Below, piece after piece: positions 51,100 to 59,509 of a stretch of 64,000 nt of DNA. This stretch comes from Bog-473 sp963782415 (GTDB lineage: Bacteria > Actinomycetota > Acidimicrobiia > Acidimicrobiales > RAAP-2). Under the pieces are notes generated by a model. That model saw nothing but the letters and a program-made list of their open reading frames with translations. It had not been told where the DNA came from and did not search any database. The position numbers and the translations under genes were made by a program. Position 1 is the first letter of the stretch; each line of letters begins with the position of its first letter. The stretch is taken from NCBI GenBank assembly GCA_963782415.1, contig CAWAJT010000007.1, positions 248,001-312,000 on the forward strand. The letters run 5' to 3'.

Positions 51100-51647
51100 C
51101 GCCCCGCATCCTCCTCGTCGGGATGATGGGCGCCGGGAAGACGACGACGGGGAGCCTCCTGGCCGATCGCCTCGGATGGGGCTACCGCGATTCTGACGCC
51201 GACGTCGAGGCCGCCACGGGTGTGACGGTCCCCGAGCTCTTCATGCGCGATGGCGAGGCGGCCTTCCGCCGAGCCGAGTCCGCCGTGCTGGCAGCTGCCT
51301 GTGCCGACCCCAGGCCGTCGGTGGTCTCCGTGGCCGGCGGTGCCGTGTTGAGCGCGGACAATCGGAAACTCATCGCCGCCAGCGGCATTGTGGTCTGGCT
51401 CCGGGCCCGGCCCGAGACGTCAGCCACCCGCGTCGGGGACGGAGCGGGCCGCCCGTTACTCGGTTCGGATCCGGCCGAGGCCCTCGACCGCCTCCATGCG
51501 GTTCGAGCGCCGCTCTACGACGAGGTGGCCGACGTCGTGATCGACGTCGACGACCTCGACCCGGCCGCGGTAGTCCAGCGCGTCGTCGATGCGGTCGACG
51601 CCAGCGCCATCATCACCACCACCACCAGCCCGAATCGAACCCGGTAG
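51096..51647 (+). CDS. aroK: shikimate kinase
   Basis: A P-loop kinase making shikimate 3-phosphate. Walker A is GMMGAGKTTTGSLLADRLG near residue 8, the shikimate-binding DSDADVEAATG near 32, the FRRAESAVL region, and GGAV near 83; an arginine-rich lid RPLLG lies near 125. At 183 residues it is of usual length. ATGA overlap with aroC; the final 15 residues are a Thr/Ser tail. Confidence 0.94.
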   Translation: MTPRILLVGMMGAGKTTTGSLLADRLGWGYRDSDADVEAATGVTVPELFMRDGEAAFRRAESAVLAAACADPRPSVVSVAGGAVLSADNRKLIAASGIVVWLRARPETSATRVGDGAGRPLLGSDPAEALDRLHAVRAPLYDEVADVVIDVDDLDPAAVVQRVVDAVDASAIITTTTSPNRTR

Positions 51648-51666
51648 CGAGGGAGCGCCGAACCAC

Positions 51667-52707
51667 ATGCATGCACTCTCGGTGGATCTGGCCGACCGCT
51701 CATACCCGGTGCTGGTCGGCGCCGGTGCCCGCCGCGAGGTGGCGCGCTTCGTCCCGCCCGGGGCGAAGGCAGCCGTCATCGTCACGCAGGGATCGATCGA
51801 GCGGGCGGGCTGGGTCGAGGGCGTCGATCCGGGCCTGCCGGCGCACGTCTGCCGCATCCCCGACGGGGAGGACGCCAAGACCCTCGCCACCGTCGAGACG
51901 GTCGCCCGCTTCTGCGCCCAGGCCGGGCTGTCGAGAGCCGACGTCATCGTCGCCATCGGAGGTGGCATCGTCACCGACGTGGCGGGGTTCGCGGCCGCGA
52001 GCTACCACCGGGGCACGGCCTACATCAACGTGGCCACGTCGCTCCTGGCGCAGGTCGACGCCGCCATCGGCGGCAAGACGGGCGTCAACCTCCCCGAGGG
52101 CAAGAACCTCGTCGGCGCCTTCTGGCAGCCCAATGCCGTGCTCTGCGACACCGAGACGCTGTCGTCGCTGCCGCCGCGCGAATGGGCGTGCGGCCGAGGT
52201 GAGATCGCCAAGTACGCCTTTCTCGGCGACGCCCCGGCGGCGGACCAGCCGATCGAGGAGCAGGTGACGCGGTGCGCCGGCATCAAGGCGGCCGTCGTGG
52301 CCGAGGACGAACGAGAGGGCGGGCGCCGCATGATCCTCAACTATGGCCACACCCTGGCCCACGCCCTGGAAGGCGCCGCCCTCGTCGAGCACCCGGACTG
52401 GGACCTGCGCCATGGCGAAGCCGTGGCCATCGGGATCCTGTTCGCCGCGCTGTTGGCTGAGCGGCTCGGGCGGATCGACGGCGCGCGCGTGGCGGAGCAC
52501 CGCCGCGTCATCGGGAGCTTCGACCTGCCCACCGACCTCCCGGCGGGGGCTGAGGCCGGAGAGCTCGTCGCCTTCATGGGGAGGGACAAGAAGGCCCAGC
52601 AGGACCTGACGTTCGTCCTCGACGGACCGAACGGGGTCGAACCCGTGCGCGGCGTGGCCGTCACCGACGTGGTCGCTACCCTGGCTGCCATGGGTGCGCG
52701 CACGTGA
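51667..52707 (+). CDS. aroB: 3-dehydroquinate synthase
   Basis: AroB is the NAD-dependent enzyme converting DAHP to 3-dehydroquinate. In 346 residues it shows IPDGEDAKTLATVE near residue 62, the NAD loop AIGGGIVTDVAGFAAA near 97, QVDAAIGGKTGVNLPEGKNLVGAF near 135 (quoted in two parts as QVDAAIGGKTGVN and PEGKNLVGAF), and the metal-binding ILNYGHTLAHALE near 225 with a further histidine in LRHGEAVAIG. ATG 51667 follows GAGGGAG; the upstream frame extension overlaps aroK without similarity. A 4-base overlap leads into aroQ. Confidence 0.96.
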   Translation: MHALSVDLADRSYPVLVGAGARREVARFVPPGAKAAVIVTQGSIERAGWVEGVDPGLPAHVCRIPDGEDAKTLATVETVARFCAQAGLSRADVIVAIGGGIVTDVAGFAAASYHRGTAYINVATSLLAQVDAAIGGKTGVNLPEGKNLVGAFWQPNAVLCDTETLSSLPPREWACGRGEIAKYAFLGDAPAADQPIEEQVTRCAGIKAAVVAEDEREGGRRMILNYGHTLAHALEGAALVEHPDWDLRHGEAVAIGILFAALLAERLGRIDGARVAEHRRVIGSFDLPTDLPAGAEAGELVAFMGRDKKAQQDLTFVLDGPNGVEPVRGVAVTDVVATLAAMGART

Positions 52708-53144
52708 GCCTGGTCCTCCTGTTGTCGGGGCCCAACCTGAACCTGTTGGGCGAGCGCGAGCCGGCTGTCTACGGCACGGCGACGCTGGCCGAGCACGTGA
52801 TCCGTGCCGAGGCGACCGCCGCCCGCCTCGGCCTCGAGCTCGAACATCGTCAGTCCAACCACGAGGGTGATCTGGTCGAAGCGGTCCACGGTGCCCGCGG
52901 CAGAGCGGATGCGCTGGTGGTCAACGCCGGCGCACTGAGCCACACCTCGTGGTCGTTGCACGATGCCCTCGCCGCCTTCGAGGGGCCCGTCGTCGAGCTG
53001 CACCTGTCCAACCCAGCTCCGCGCGAGCCCTTTCGCCACACGTCGGTGGTCGCCCCCGTGTCGTCGGGGGTCATCGCCGGCTTTGGCGGGCTCGGTTACG
53101 AGCTCGCGATTGAGGCCACGGCCGCACTCTTGAAGGGAACCTGA
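52704..53144 (+). CDS. aroQ: 3-dehydroquinate dehydratase, type II
   Basis: A 146-residue type II DHQase (flavodoxin-like dodecamer). The start LLSGPNLNLLGEREPAVYG includes the catalytic tyrosine, QSNHEGDLVE near residue 50, NAGALSHTSWSLHDAL near 73 and the final SNPAPREPFRHTS with the catalytic histidine and arginine. GTG 52704 overlaps aroB (GTGA). pepQ follows after 5 bases. Confidence 0.95.
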   Translation: MSLVLLLSGPNLNLLGEREPAVYGTATLAEHVIRAEATAARLGLELEHRQSNHEGDLVEAVHGARGRADALVVNAGALSHTSWSLHDALAAFEGPVVELHLSNPAPREPFRHTSVVAPVSSGVIAGFGGLGYELAIEATAALLKGT

Positions 53145-53149
53145 GCCAC

Positions 53150-54313
53150 ATGACGACCACCGCACGCGCCAACCCCTACGTGCCCGCCACGGCACCCCTC
53201 CCGCCCATCACGGTGACCGGACGGCTCGACCGCTTGCGCTCCGCTTTCGACGAGCACGAGATCGATGCGCTGGTGGTGACGACGCTGCCGAACGTGCGCT
53301 ACCTCACCGGGTTCACCGGTTCGGCCGCCGTGTTGACGGTCACGCGCGACGTGGCGCTGCTGACGACCGACGGCCGCTACCGCACGCAGTCGGCCGAGCA
53401 GGTGGACCAGGCCGGTGCGGGCGGCCAGGTCGACATCGTCATCGGGGCCGGAGCCGAACAGCGCCAGGCCGCCGAGTCCGCCCTCGATGCGACCGGCATC
53501 GGCCGCATCGGTCTGGAAGCGACCAACGTCACCTGGAGCGGCCAGCGCAGCTGGGCCGACAGCCTCGGCGGCGACAGGCTCGTCGCCATCACCAATGCCG
53601 TCGAGACCTTGCGTGAGCGCAAGGACGCCGCCGAGATCGCCCGCATGGAGCGCGCCGCCGCCATCGCCGACGCCGCGCTGTTCGAGGTGCTGCCGCTCAT
53701 GAGCCAGGGGGTCTCCGAGGAGCACTTCGCCCTGGCGCTCGATACCGCCATGCGACAGGGCGGAGCCGAGAGCACCGCGTTCGAGACGATCGTGGCGGCC
53801 GGCGAGAACTCAGCCAAGCCCCATCACCACCCGGGTTCCCGGACGATCAACGGCGGTGATCCTGTCGTGGTCGACTTCGGCGCCACGTTCGAGGGGTACC
53901 GCTCCGACATGACCCGCACCTTCTGCGTCGATGCGCAACCCGAGGGCGAGCTGGCACGCATCTTCGATGTGGTCCAGACGTCGCAGGCCGCCGGCGCCGC
54001 CGCCGTGCGTCCGGGCGTCTCGGCGAAGGACGTCGACGACGTCTGCCGCCGCATCATCGCCGACGCCGGCTGGGCCGAGCGCTTCGAGCACGGCACGGGT
54101 CACGGGGTCGGCCTCGATATCCACGAGGCCCCGACGGTGAGTCAATTGGGCACTGCTATCCTCGCACCCGGCTTCGTCGTCACCGTCGAGCCCGGTGTCT
54201 ATGTTCCCGGGCACGGCGGCGTCCGCGTCGAGGACACGCTCGTGGTGACCGAGGACGGCGCCCGCCCCCTGACCCGATTCACAAAGGACATCCATGGCAG
54301 TCTCGACCAATGA
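53150..54313 (+). CDS. pepQ: Xaa-Pro aminopeptidase/dipeptidase (M24 family)
   Basis: A metallopeptidase of 387 residues removing residues before proline. The N-terminal creatinase-like domain begins RLDRLRSAFDEHEIDALVV with the family NVRYLTGFTGSAA. The pita-bread domain has the metal ligands in VVVDFGATFEGYRSDMTRTF, GTGHGVGLDIHEAP, VTVEPGVYVPG and GVRVEDTLVV. It sits directly before efp, a conserved pairing across many bacteria, and overlaps it by 20 bases. The symbol follows that convention; pepP is equally possible. Confidence 0.9.
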   Translation: MTTTARANPYVPATAPLPPITVTGRLDRLRSAFDEHEIDALVVTTLPNVRYLTGFTGSAAVLTVTRDVALLTTDGRYRTQSAEQVDQAGAGGQVDIVIGAGAEQRQAAESALDATGIGRIGLEATNVTWSGQRSWADSLGGDRLVAITNAVETLRERKDAAEIARMERAAAIADAALFEVLPLMSQGVSEEHFALALDTAMRQGGAESTAFETIVAAGENSAKPHHHPGSRTINGGDPVVVDFGATFEGYRSDMTRTFCVDAQPEGELARIFDVVQTSQAAGAAAVRPGVSAKDVDDVCRRIIADAGWAERFEHGTGHGVGLDIHEAPTVSQLGTAILAPGFVVTVEPGVYVPGHGGVRVEDTLVVTEDGARPLTRFTKDIHGSLDQ

Positions 54314-54854
54314 CCTGAAGAACGGCATGAGCCTGGACCTCCCCGAGGGCCTGTTCAGCGTCGTCGAGTTCCAACACGTCAAGCCCGGCAAAGGTGGCGC
54401 GTTCGTGCGCACCAAGCTCAAGAACGTCCGGAGCGGTGCCGTGATCGAGCGCACCTACCGCGCCGACGAGAAGCTCGAGCAGGCGATCATCGACAAGCGG
54501 GACATGCAGTTCCTCTACCGGGACGGCACCGACTACGTCTTCATGGACACCACGAGTTACGAGCAGTTGCAGGTGTCGCCCGATGCGCTCGGCGAGGCGC
54601 CGCACTACCTCAAAGAAGGCGACGCGGCGAACGTGCAGATGTACAACGCCGAGATCGTCGGCGTGGAGTTGCCGGCCGCCGTCGAGCTGACCGTGACCGA
54701 GACCGAGCCCGGCATGCAGGGCGACCGTGTCTCGGGCGCCCGCAAGCCCGCCACGCTGCAGACCGGCCACGTCGTCCAGGTCCCGCTCTTCGTGAACATC
54801 GGGGACGTGATCAAGGTCGACACTCGCTCCGGCGAGTACCTGACCCGGGCCTGA
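54294..54854 (+). CDS. efp: translation elongation factor P
   Basis: EF-P rescues ribosomes stalled at polyproline. The 186-residue protein has the KOW-like first domain with VKPGKGGAFVRTKLKN near residue 30 (lysine at the tip of the loop), domain II with YRDGTDYVFMDTTSYEQ, and domain III ending NIGDVIKVDTRSGEYLTRA, the Prosite-type signature. It starts inside the end of pepQ. nusB follows after 61 bases. Confidence 0.97.
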   Translation: MAVSTNDLKNGMSLDLPEGLFSVVEFQHVKPGKGGAFVRTKLKNVRSGAVIERTYRADEKLEQAIIDKRDMQFLYRDGTDYVFMDTTSYEQLQVSPDALGEAPHYLKEGDAANVQMYNAEIVGVELPAAVELTVTETEPGMQGDRVSGARKPATLQTGHVVQVPLFVNIGDVIKVDTRSGEYLTRA

Positions 54855-54915
54855 CGGCCCGGCCGCCCCGCCGTCCGACTGCAGCCGCCGGCCGAGGACG
54901 GGACGAGGATCGCCG

Positions 54916-55332
54916 ATGACCGACGCCGCTCCCCGCCATCAGCAACGCGAACGCGCGCTCTCACTGCTCTACGAGGCCGAGCTCAAGGGCGAAGGGCCAC
55001 TGCAGGTGGTCGACGGGCTGCCCGTTGCCCCCGATCCCTACGTCCGGACGCTGGTGGGCAATGCCGTGGCGACCCGCGCCGAGGCCGATAGGCGGATCGC
55101 CGGCGCGTCGGTGGGCTGGCCGCTCGAGCGCATGGCCGTCATCGACCGCATTGTCCTGCGGCTCGCCGTCGCCGAACTGCTCGACCCCGACGGCCCGCCT
55201 ACGGCGGTCGTCATCGACGAGGCCGTTGAGCTGGCCAAGGCGTATTCGACCGACGAGTCGGGCCGCTTCGTCAATGGGATCCTGGGCACCATCGCCGGCG
55301 AACTCGAGCCGGGACCGACGCCCCCGCCGTAG
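54916..55332 (+). CDS. nusB: transcription antitermination factor NusB
   Basis: A 138-residue all-helical protein that acts with NusE on boxA RNA in rRNA antitermination. It begins RHQQRERALSLLYEAELKG, and later has RMAVIDRIVLRLAVAELL and VVIDEAVELAKAYSTDESGRFVNGILG (given as VVIDEAVELAKAYSTDE and GRFVNGILG), all family-typical. A Pro-rich short tail ends it. efp-nusB is a common pair. The pyr genes begin after 128 bases with their own leader. Confidence 0.94.
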   Translation: MTDAAPRHQQRERALSLLYEAELKGEGPLQVVDGLPVAPDPYVRTLVGNAVATRAEADRRIAGASVGWPLERMAVIDRIVLRLAVAELLDPDGPPTAVVIDEAVELAKAYSTDESGRFVNGILGTIAGELEPGPTPPP

Positions 55333-55402
55333 CGGGACGGCGCTCGTTTTGTCGGGGAGCGCCCGGGCCCGAAGCCGGTCCGTGGCGCGGGAACGGGCGC
55401 GC

Positions 55403-55408
55403 TAGAGT
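55403..55408 (+). promoter_or_regulatory. candidate -10 box of the pyr operon
   Basis: TAGAGT, about 18 bases upstream of the PyrR-binding hairpin and 53 before the likely pyrR start. No good -35 box was seen. It would give a short leader with the hairpin near the 5' end. Confidence 0.4.
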
Positions 55409-55425
55409 TTCGGTCTGACCGTGAA

Positions 55426-55445
55426 GTGAGTCCCGTGAGGCTCAC
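55426..55445 (+). promoter_or_regulatory. PyrR-binding RNA hairpin in the pyr leader
   Basis: AGTCCCGTGAGGCT (55429-55442) matches the PyrR recognition consensus ARUCCNGNGAGGYU at every position. It sits in a hairpin with a GTGAG/CTCAC stem (55426-55430 and 55441-55445). The ribosome-binding site AGGAGGA (55451-55457) and GTG 55461 follow within 16 bases, with no terminator in between. This suggests that PyrR bound to UMP or UTP blocks translation initiation, as described for mycobacteria. Confidence 0.85.
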
Positions 55446-55460
55446 ACGGCAGGAGGAGCA

Positions 55461-56034
55461 GTGGCCGAACGCGAACGCAGTCAGTACGCGACCCCTCGGG
55501 GGCGTGTTCGTGGCCCACTCCCAGGTCCTGACCTCTGCCGACGTCCTGCGCGCCCTGACCCGGATGGCGCATGAGGTGGTCGAGCGCAACGGGGGAGTTG
55601 ACGACGTCGTGCTCGTTGGGTTGCAGACGGGCGGCGTGCCGCTGGCGGCGAAGATGGCCGAGATCCTCCGCCAGATTGAAGGGGCCGACCGGCTGGACGT
55701 CGGGAGCCTCGACGTCGCCTTCTACCGGGACGACATCGGCCTGCGCCCCGTGCTTCCCGAGGCCGTGACGGACATCCCGGTCGACTTGGCCGGCAAGGTG
55801 GTGATCCTCGTCGACGACGTGCTCTTCACCGGTCGCACCATTCGGGCCGCGCTCAACGCGCTGAACGACTTCGGCCGGGCCCGCTCCATTCAGCTCGCCG
55901 TCATGGTGGATCGCGGCCATCGCGAACTGCCGATCCGACCCGACTACGTGGGAAAGAACCTTCCCACCAGGCGCGAGGAGATGGTCGACGTGGGCGAGGA
56001 CGGCGTGTACATCGGGAGCCTGGAGGACAAGTGA
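55461..56034 (+). CDS. pyrR: PyrR: pyr operon RNA-binding attenuator / uracil phosphoribosyltransferase
   Basis: A bifunctional RNA-binding regulator with the phosphoribosyltransferase fold. Seen are VLTSADVLRALTRMAHEVVER, LVGLQTGGVPLAAKMAEIL, and the PRPP motif VVILVDDVLFTGRTIRAAL, ending RPDYVGKNLPTRREEMVDV. The strong ribosome-binding site leads to GTG 55461, but that frame (MAERERSQYATPRG) fits the rest only if one G of the run 55498-55502 is removed. In the literal sequence the in-frame start is GTG 55504. The stop overlaps pyrB. A PyrR-binding hairpin lies just upstream. Confidence 0.9.
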
Positions 56035-57023
56035 CCGGGACCCAGCACCTGCTCTCGGTCGCCGACCTCGATGCCAACGGCATCGCCGAGGTCCTGCGGG
56101 TCGCCGAGGCCTTCGCCGAGGTGGAGCGCCGCTCGGTGCCCAAGGTCCCGACCCTGCGCGGCAAGGTCGTGGCGACCCTCTTCTTCGAGGAGTCGACACG
56201 CACCCGCCTCTCCTTCGAGACGGCGGCCAAGCGCCTGTCGGCCGACGTGCTCTCGCTGGCCGTCGCCAACTCCTCGGTCAAGAAGGGTGAGAGCCTGCGC
56301 GACACCGTCGAGACGGTCGAGGCGATGGGCATCGATGCCGTCATCATCCGCCATTCGTCGGCCGGAGCGCCCCACCAGGTGGCGCGCTGGGTGGAGCGGG
56401 CCCACGTGGTCAACGCCGGCGACGGCTGGCACGAGCACCCCACACAGGCGCTGCTCGACTGCTTCACCGTGCGCCAGGTGCTGGCCGAGCGCAAGGGCGC
56501 CGCGCCCGGTGAGCTCGGTATCGCCTGCTTCGAAGGTCTGCGCGTCCTGATCGTCGGCGATGTCCGCCACAGCCGGGTGGCCCGCTCCGAGGTGCTGGCC
56601 TACACGGCTCTGGGAGCGCACGTCACGCTGGCCGCACCCGGGAGCCTGCTCCCACCCTCTCTCGAGGGGTGGCCGGTCGAGGTCGCTGCCGACCTCGATG
56701 CCGCGCTCGGCGACACGGACGTGGTCTCCCTCCTGCGTCTCCAAGCCGAGCGGGGGAGCGGGTCGTTCGTTCCGAGCCTGCGCGAGTACACGGCCCGATG
56801 GGGCCTCACGGCGCGGCGGGCCGAGCGCCTGGCCGAGCACGCCATCGTGACGCATCCGGGCCCGATGGTGCGCGGCGTCGAGATCGCCTCGGACGTGGCC
56901 GATCTGCCGCGGACCGTGGTCACCCAGCAGGTGGCCAACGGCGTGGCCGTGCGCATGGCCATCCTCTTCCTCCTGCTCGGCGGCGAGCTGCCGGTCATCG
57001 GGGAGGTGCCGGCCGTTGCCTGA
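56031..57023 (+). CDS. pyrB: aspartate carbamoyltransferase catalytic subunit
   Basis: ATCase makes carbamoyl aspartate. The 330-residue protein has the carbamoyl-phosphate site FFEESTRTRLSFE near residue 50, SVKKGESLRDTVET near 82, and HEHPTQALLDCF near 133, all required residues present. The C-terminal aspartate-binding half has VGDVRHSRVARSE and THPGPMVRGVEI. No pyrI regulatory gene is adjacent. GTG 56031 overlaps pyrR by 4 bases; its stop overlaps the pyrC start. Confidence 0.97.
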   Translation: MTGTQHLLSVADLDANGIAEVLRVAEAFAEVERRSVPKVPTLRGKVVATLFFEESTRTRLSFETAAKRLSADVLSLAVANSSVKKGESLRDTVETVEAMGIDAVIIRHSSAGAPHQVARWVERAHVVNAGDGWHEHPTQALLDCFTVRQVLAERKGAAPGELGIACFEGLRVLIVGDVRHSRVARSEVLAYTALGAHVTLAAPGSLLPPSLEGWPVEVAADLDAALGDTDVVSLLRLQAERGSGSFVPSLREYTARWGLTARRAERLAEHAIVTHPGPMVRGVEIASDVADLPRTVVTQQVANGVAVRMAILFLLLGGELPVIGEVPAVA

Positions 57024-58341
57024 GCTCACCCTCGTCATCCGCGGCGGCACCGTGGTCGGGTCGGACGGCCTGGTCCGGGGCGACGTCGCTGTCCGCGGCG
57101 CCGAGATCGTCGCCGTGGGCGAGTCGCTCGACGTCCCGACCGGCGCGGCAGGTGCTCGATGCCGGCGGCTGCCTCGTCGGGCCGGGCCTCGTTGATCTGC
57201 ACACCCACCTGCGCCAGCCCGGGCGCGAGGAGGCTGAGACGATCGAGACAGGTGCCCGGGCTGCCGCCCTCGGTGGCTTCACCGCGATCGTGGCCATGCC
57301 GAACACCGAGCCGGCGATCGACTCGGCGGGCGTGGCGGCAGAGGTGCTCGCCCTCGGGGCCGGCTGTACGGCTGACGTCGCGGTCGCGGGTGCGATCACG
57401 GTGGGACGGGCCGGTGTGGCGCTGGCACCACTCGGCGAGCTGGCCGAGCTCGGCGTCACCTTGTTCACCGACGACGGCGCCGGCGTGCAGGATGGCGCGC
57501 TCGATGCGGCGGGCGCTCGACTACGCCAAGGGCCTCGGCGTGACGCTGGCGCAGCACTGCGAGGACAACTGCCTGGCCGCCGGCGGCGCCATGCACGAAG
57601 GATCCTGGTCGAGCCGGCTCGGCATCCCCGGCATCCCGGCGGCGGCCGAGGAGGCCATGGTGGCGCGCGACATCGCGCTCTTGCCGTCTCACCGGCGCTC
57701 CCGTGCATTTCCTGCACATGTCCACCGCCGGGTCCGTCGACCTGATCCGCCGGGCCAAGGAGGAGGGGTTGGCTGTGACGGCGGAGGCGGCCCCGCATCA
57801 CATGCTGCTCACCCACGCCCTCGTGGCCGGGTACGACCCGGTGTTCAAGGTCAACCCACCCCTGCGCACCGACGACGATGTGGCGGCGGTGATCGTGGGG
57901 TTGTGCGACGGGACCATTGATGCGGTGGCGACGGACCACGCGCCCCACGCGCCCGAGACCAAGGACCTCCCCTTCACGCAGGCGCCGCCCGGCATGCTCG
58001 GCCTGCAGACAGCGCTGCCCATTGCCTGGGAGCTCCTCTCACCCCAGGTGGGGCCGGCGCGGGTGTTCGCCCTCCTGAGTGCCCAACCCGCTGTGATCGC
58101 CAAGCTGACGGCGACGGACCGGCGCGCCGGTGGCCACAGCGCGCAGGGCGGCCCCGTCGAGGTAGGTGCCACGGCCAACCTGTGCGTCTTCGACCCATCC
58201 GCCATGACCGTGGTTGATCCGGCCGCACTGGCCAGCCGCAGCCGCAACACGCCCTACGCGGGCCGGTCCTTCACCGGGGCGGTGCGCCACACGGTGCGGG
58301 CCGGCGAAGCGGTCGTGATCGACGCGGCGGCGCAACGGTGA
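57016..58341 (+). CDS. pyrC: dihydroorotase, three apparent frameshifts
   Basis: A class I dihydroorotase (amidohydrolase) closing the dihydroorotate ring. The pieces are LTLVIRGGTVVGSDG (57016 on); GLVDLHTHLRQPGREEAETI with the HxH zinc site and GFTAIVAMPNTEPA; LDYAKGLGVTLAQHCEDN; and VHFLHMSTAGSVDLIRRAK with DAVATDHAPHAPETK to the end. They lie in frames 1, 2, 3 and back to 1. Removing one base near 57147, one near 57511 and one near 57680 joins them into a normal protein of about 440 residues. All catalytic segments are intact, so sequence error is likely. TTG 57016 overlaps pyrB; the stop overlaps carA. Confidence 0.88.
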
Positions 58342-59489
58342 GCGAGGGGCACCGCGACACGTTCGGCGACCGGCCTGCCGCGCGCTTGGTGACCGCGGAC
58401 GGGAGTGTCTTCTGCGGTGAAGCGGCCGGCGCCACCGTGCCGGTGGCGACGGGCGAGCTCGTCTTCAACACCGCCATGAGCGGCTATCAGGAGGTGATCA
58501 CGGACCCGTCCTATGCCGGCCAGATCATCGCCTTCACCAGCACGCACATCGGGAACTACGGCACCAACGCCGCCGACGACGAGGCAGCCACGCCGTACTG
58601 CCGCGGGATCGTGGTGTGCGACCTGGCCGACGAGCCGTCGAACTGGCGGGCCACCGAGGCGCTCGAGCCGTTTCTCCGCCGCCATGGCGTCCCGGCCCTG
58701 ACCGGTGTCGACACCCGGCGCCTGGCCCGCCACGTCCGCCAGGCGGGCGCCGTGCCCTGTGCCTTCGGGACAGCGCCCGAGGCCGAGCTGCGCGCCGCTG
58801 CGGCGGCCGCTGTCGGGACCGACGGGCTCGACCTGGTGTCCGGCGTCACCACCACGGAGCCGAGCACCCACGCGGGGACGGGGGACGGCGCGACGAGCGG
58901 GCTGCGCGTCGTGGTCTACGACTTCGGTGTGAAGACGACCATGGTGCAGCTCCTCACCACGCTGGGTACCGTCACCGTGGTGCCCGCCGGCACCACGGCC
59001 GAGGACGTGCGGGCGCTCGAGCCCGACGGGGTGTTCCTCTCCAACGGGCCGGGCGACCCTGCCGCGCTGCCCGGCCCGACGGCCGCCATCGCCGACCTCG
59101 TCGGGCGCGTGCCGATCTTCGGCATCTGCCTCGGCCACCAGCTCCTGGCCACGGCACTGGGCGGATCGACCTACAAGTTGCCCTTCGGGCACCATGGCGC
59201 CAACCATCCGGTGCAGCGCCTCGAGACGGGTGTGGTCGAGATCACCAGCCAAAATCACAACTACGCGGTGGCCGCCGGTTCCATCCCCGATGCCGAGACG
59301 ACCCACGTCAATCTCAACGACGGGGTGATCGAAGGATTCCGCTCGCGCAAGGCACCTGCGTTCTCGGTGCAGTACCACCCCGAGGCCGCACCCGGCCCGC
59401 ACGATGCGCGCTACCTCTTCGGCGCGTTCCGCGAGCTCATCCAAGCCCATCCCACCCGTTCGGCCGGCGCCGGCGCCGGCCCGCGTTAG
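58338..59489 (+). CDS. carA: carbamoyl phosphate synthase small subunit
   Basis: The glutamine amidotransferase subunit supplying ammonia to CarB. In 383 residues, the N-terminal domain has FNTAMSGYQEVITDPSYAGQ and GVDTRRLARHVR, and the class I GATase domain has LSNGPGDPAALPG, the nucleophile in IFGICLGHQLLATALG, and the His-Glu pair in QYHPEAAPGPHDA. GTG 58338 overlaps pyrC by 4 bases. A Gly/Ala tail ends it; carB starts 20 bases later. Confidence 0.97.
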   Translation: MSEGHRDTFGDRPAARLVTADGSVFCGEAAGATVPVATGELVFNTAMSGYQEVITDPSYAGQIIAFTSTHIGNYGTNAADDEAATPYCRGIVVCDLADEPSNWRATEALEPFLRRHGVPALTGVDTRRLARHVRQAGAVPCAFGTAPEAELRAAAAAAVGTDGLDLVSGVTTTEPSTHAGTGDGATSGLRVVVYDFGVKTTMVQLLTTLGTVTVVPAGTTAEDVRALEPDGVFLSNGPGDPAALPGPTAAIADLVGRVPIFGICLGHQLLATALGGSTYKLPFGHHGANHPVQRLETGVVEITSQNHNYAVAAGSIPDAETTHVNLNDGVIEGFRSRKAPAFSVQYHPEAAPGPHDARYLFGAFRELIQAHPTRSAGAGAGPR

Positions 59490-59509
59490 GCGCGGTCGGA
59501 GAGCATCCC

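Noticed and set aside
3990..57685. Programmed +1 frameshifting as an explanation for the broken genes
   Set aside because: The sites share no slippery motif, fall in unrelated genes, and menA goes the opposite way. Sequence error or decay is simpler.
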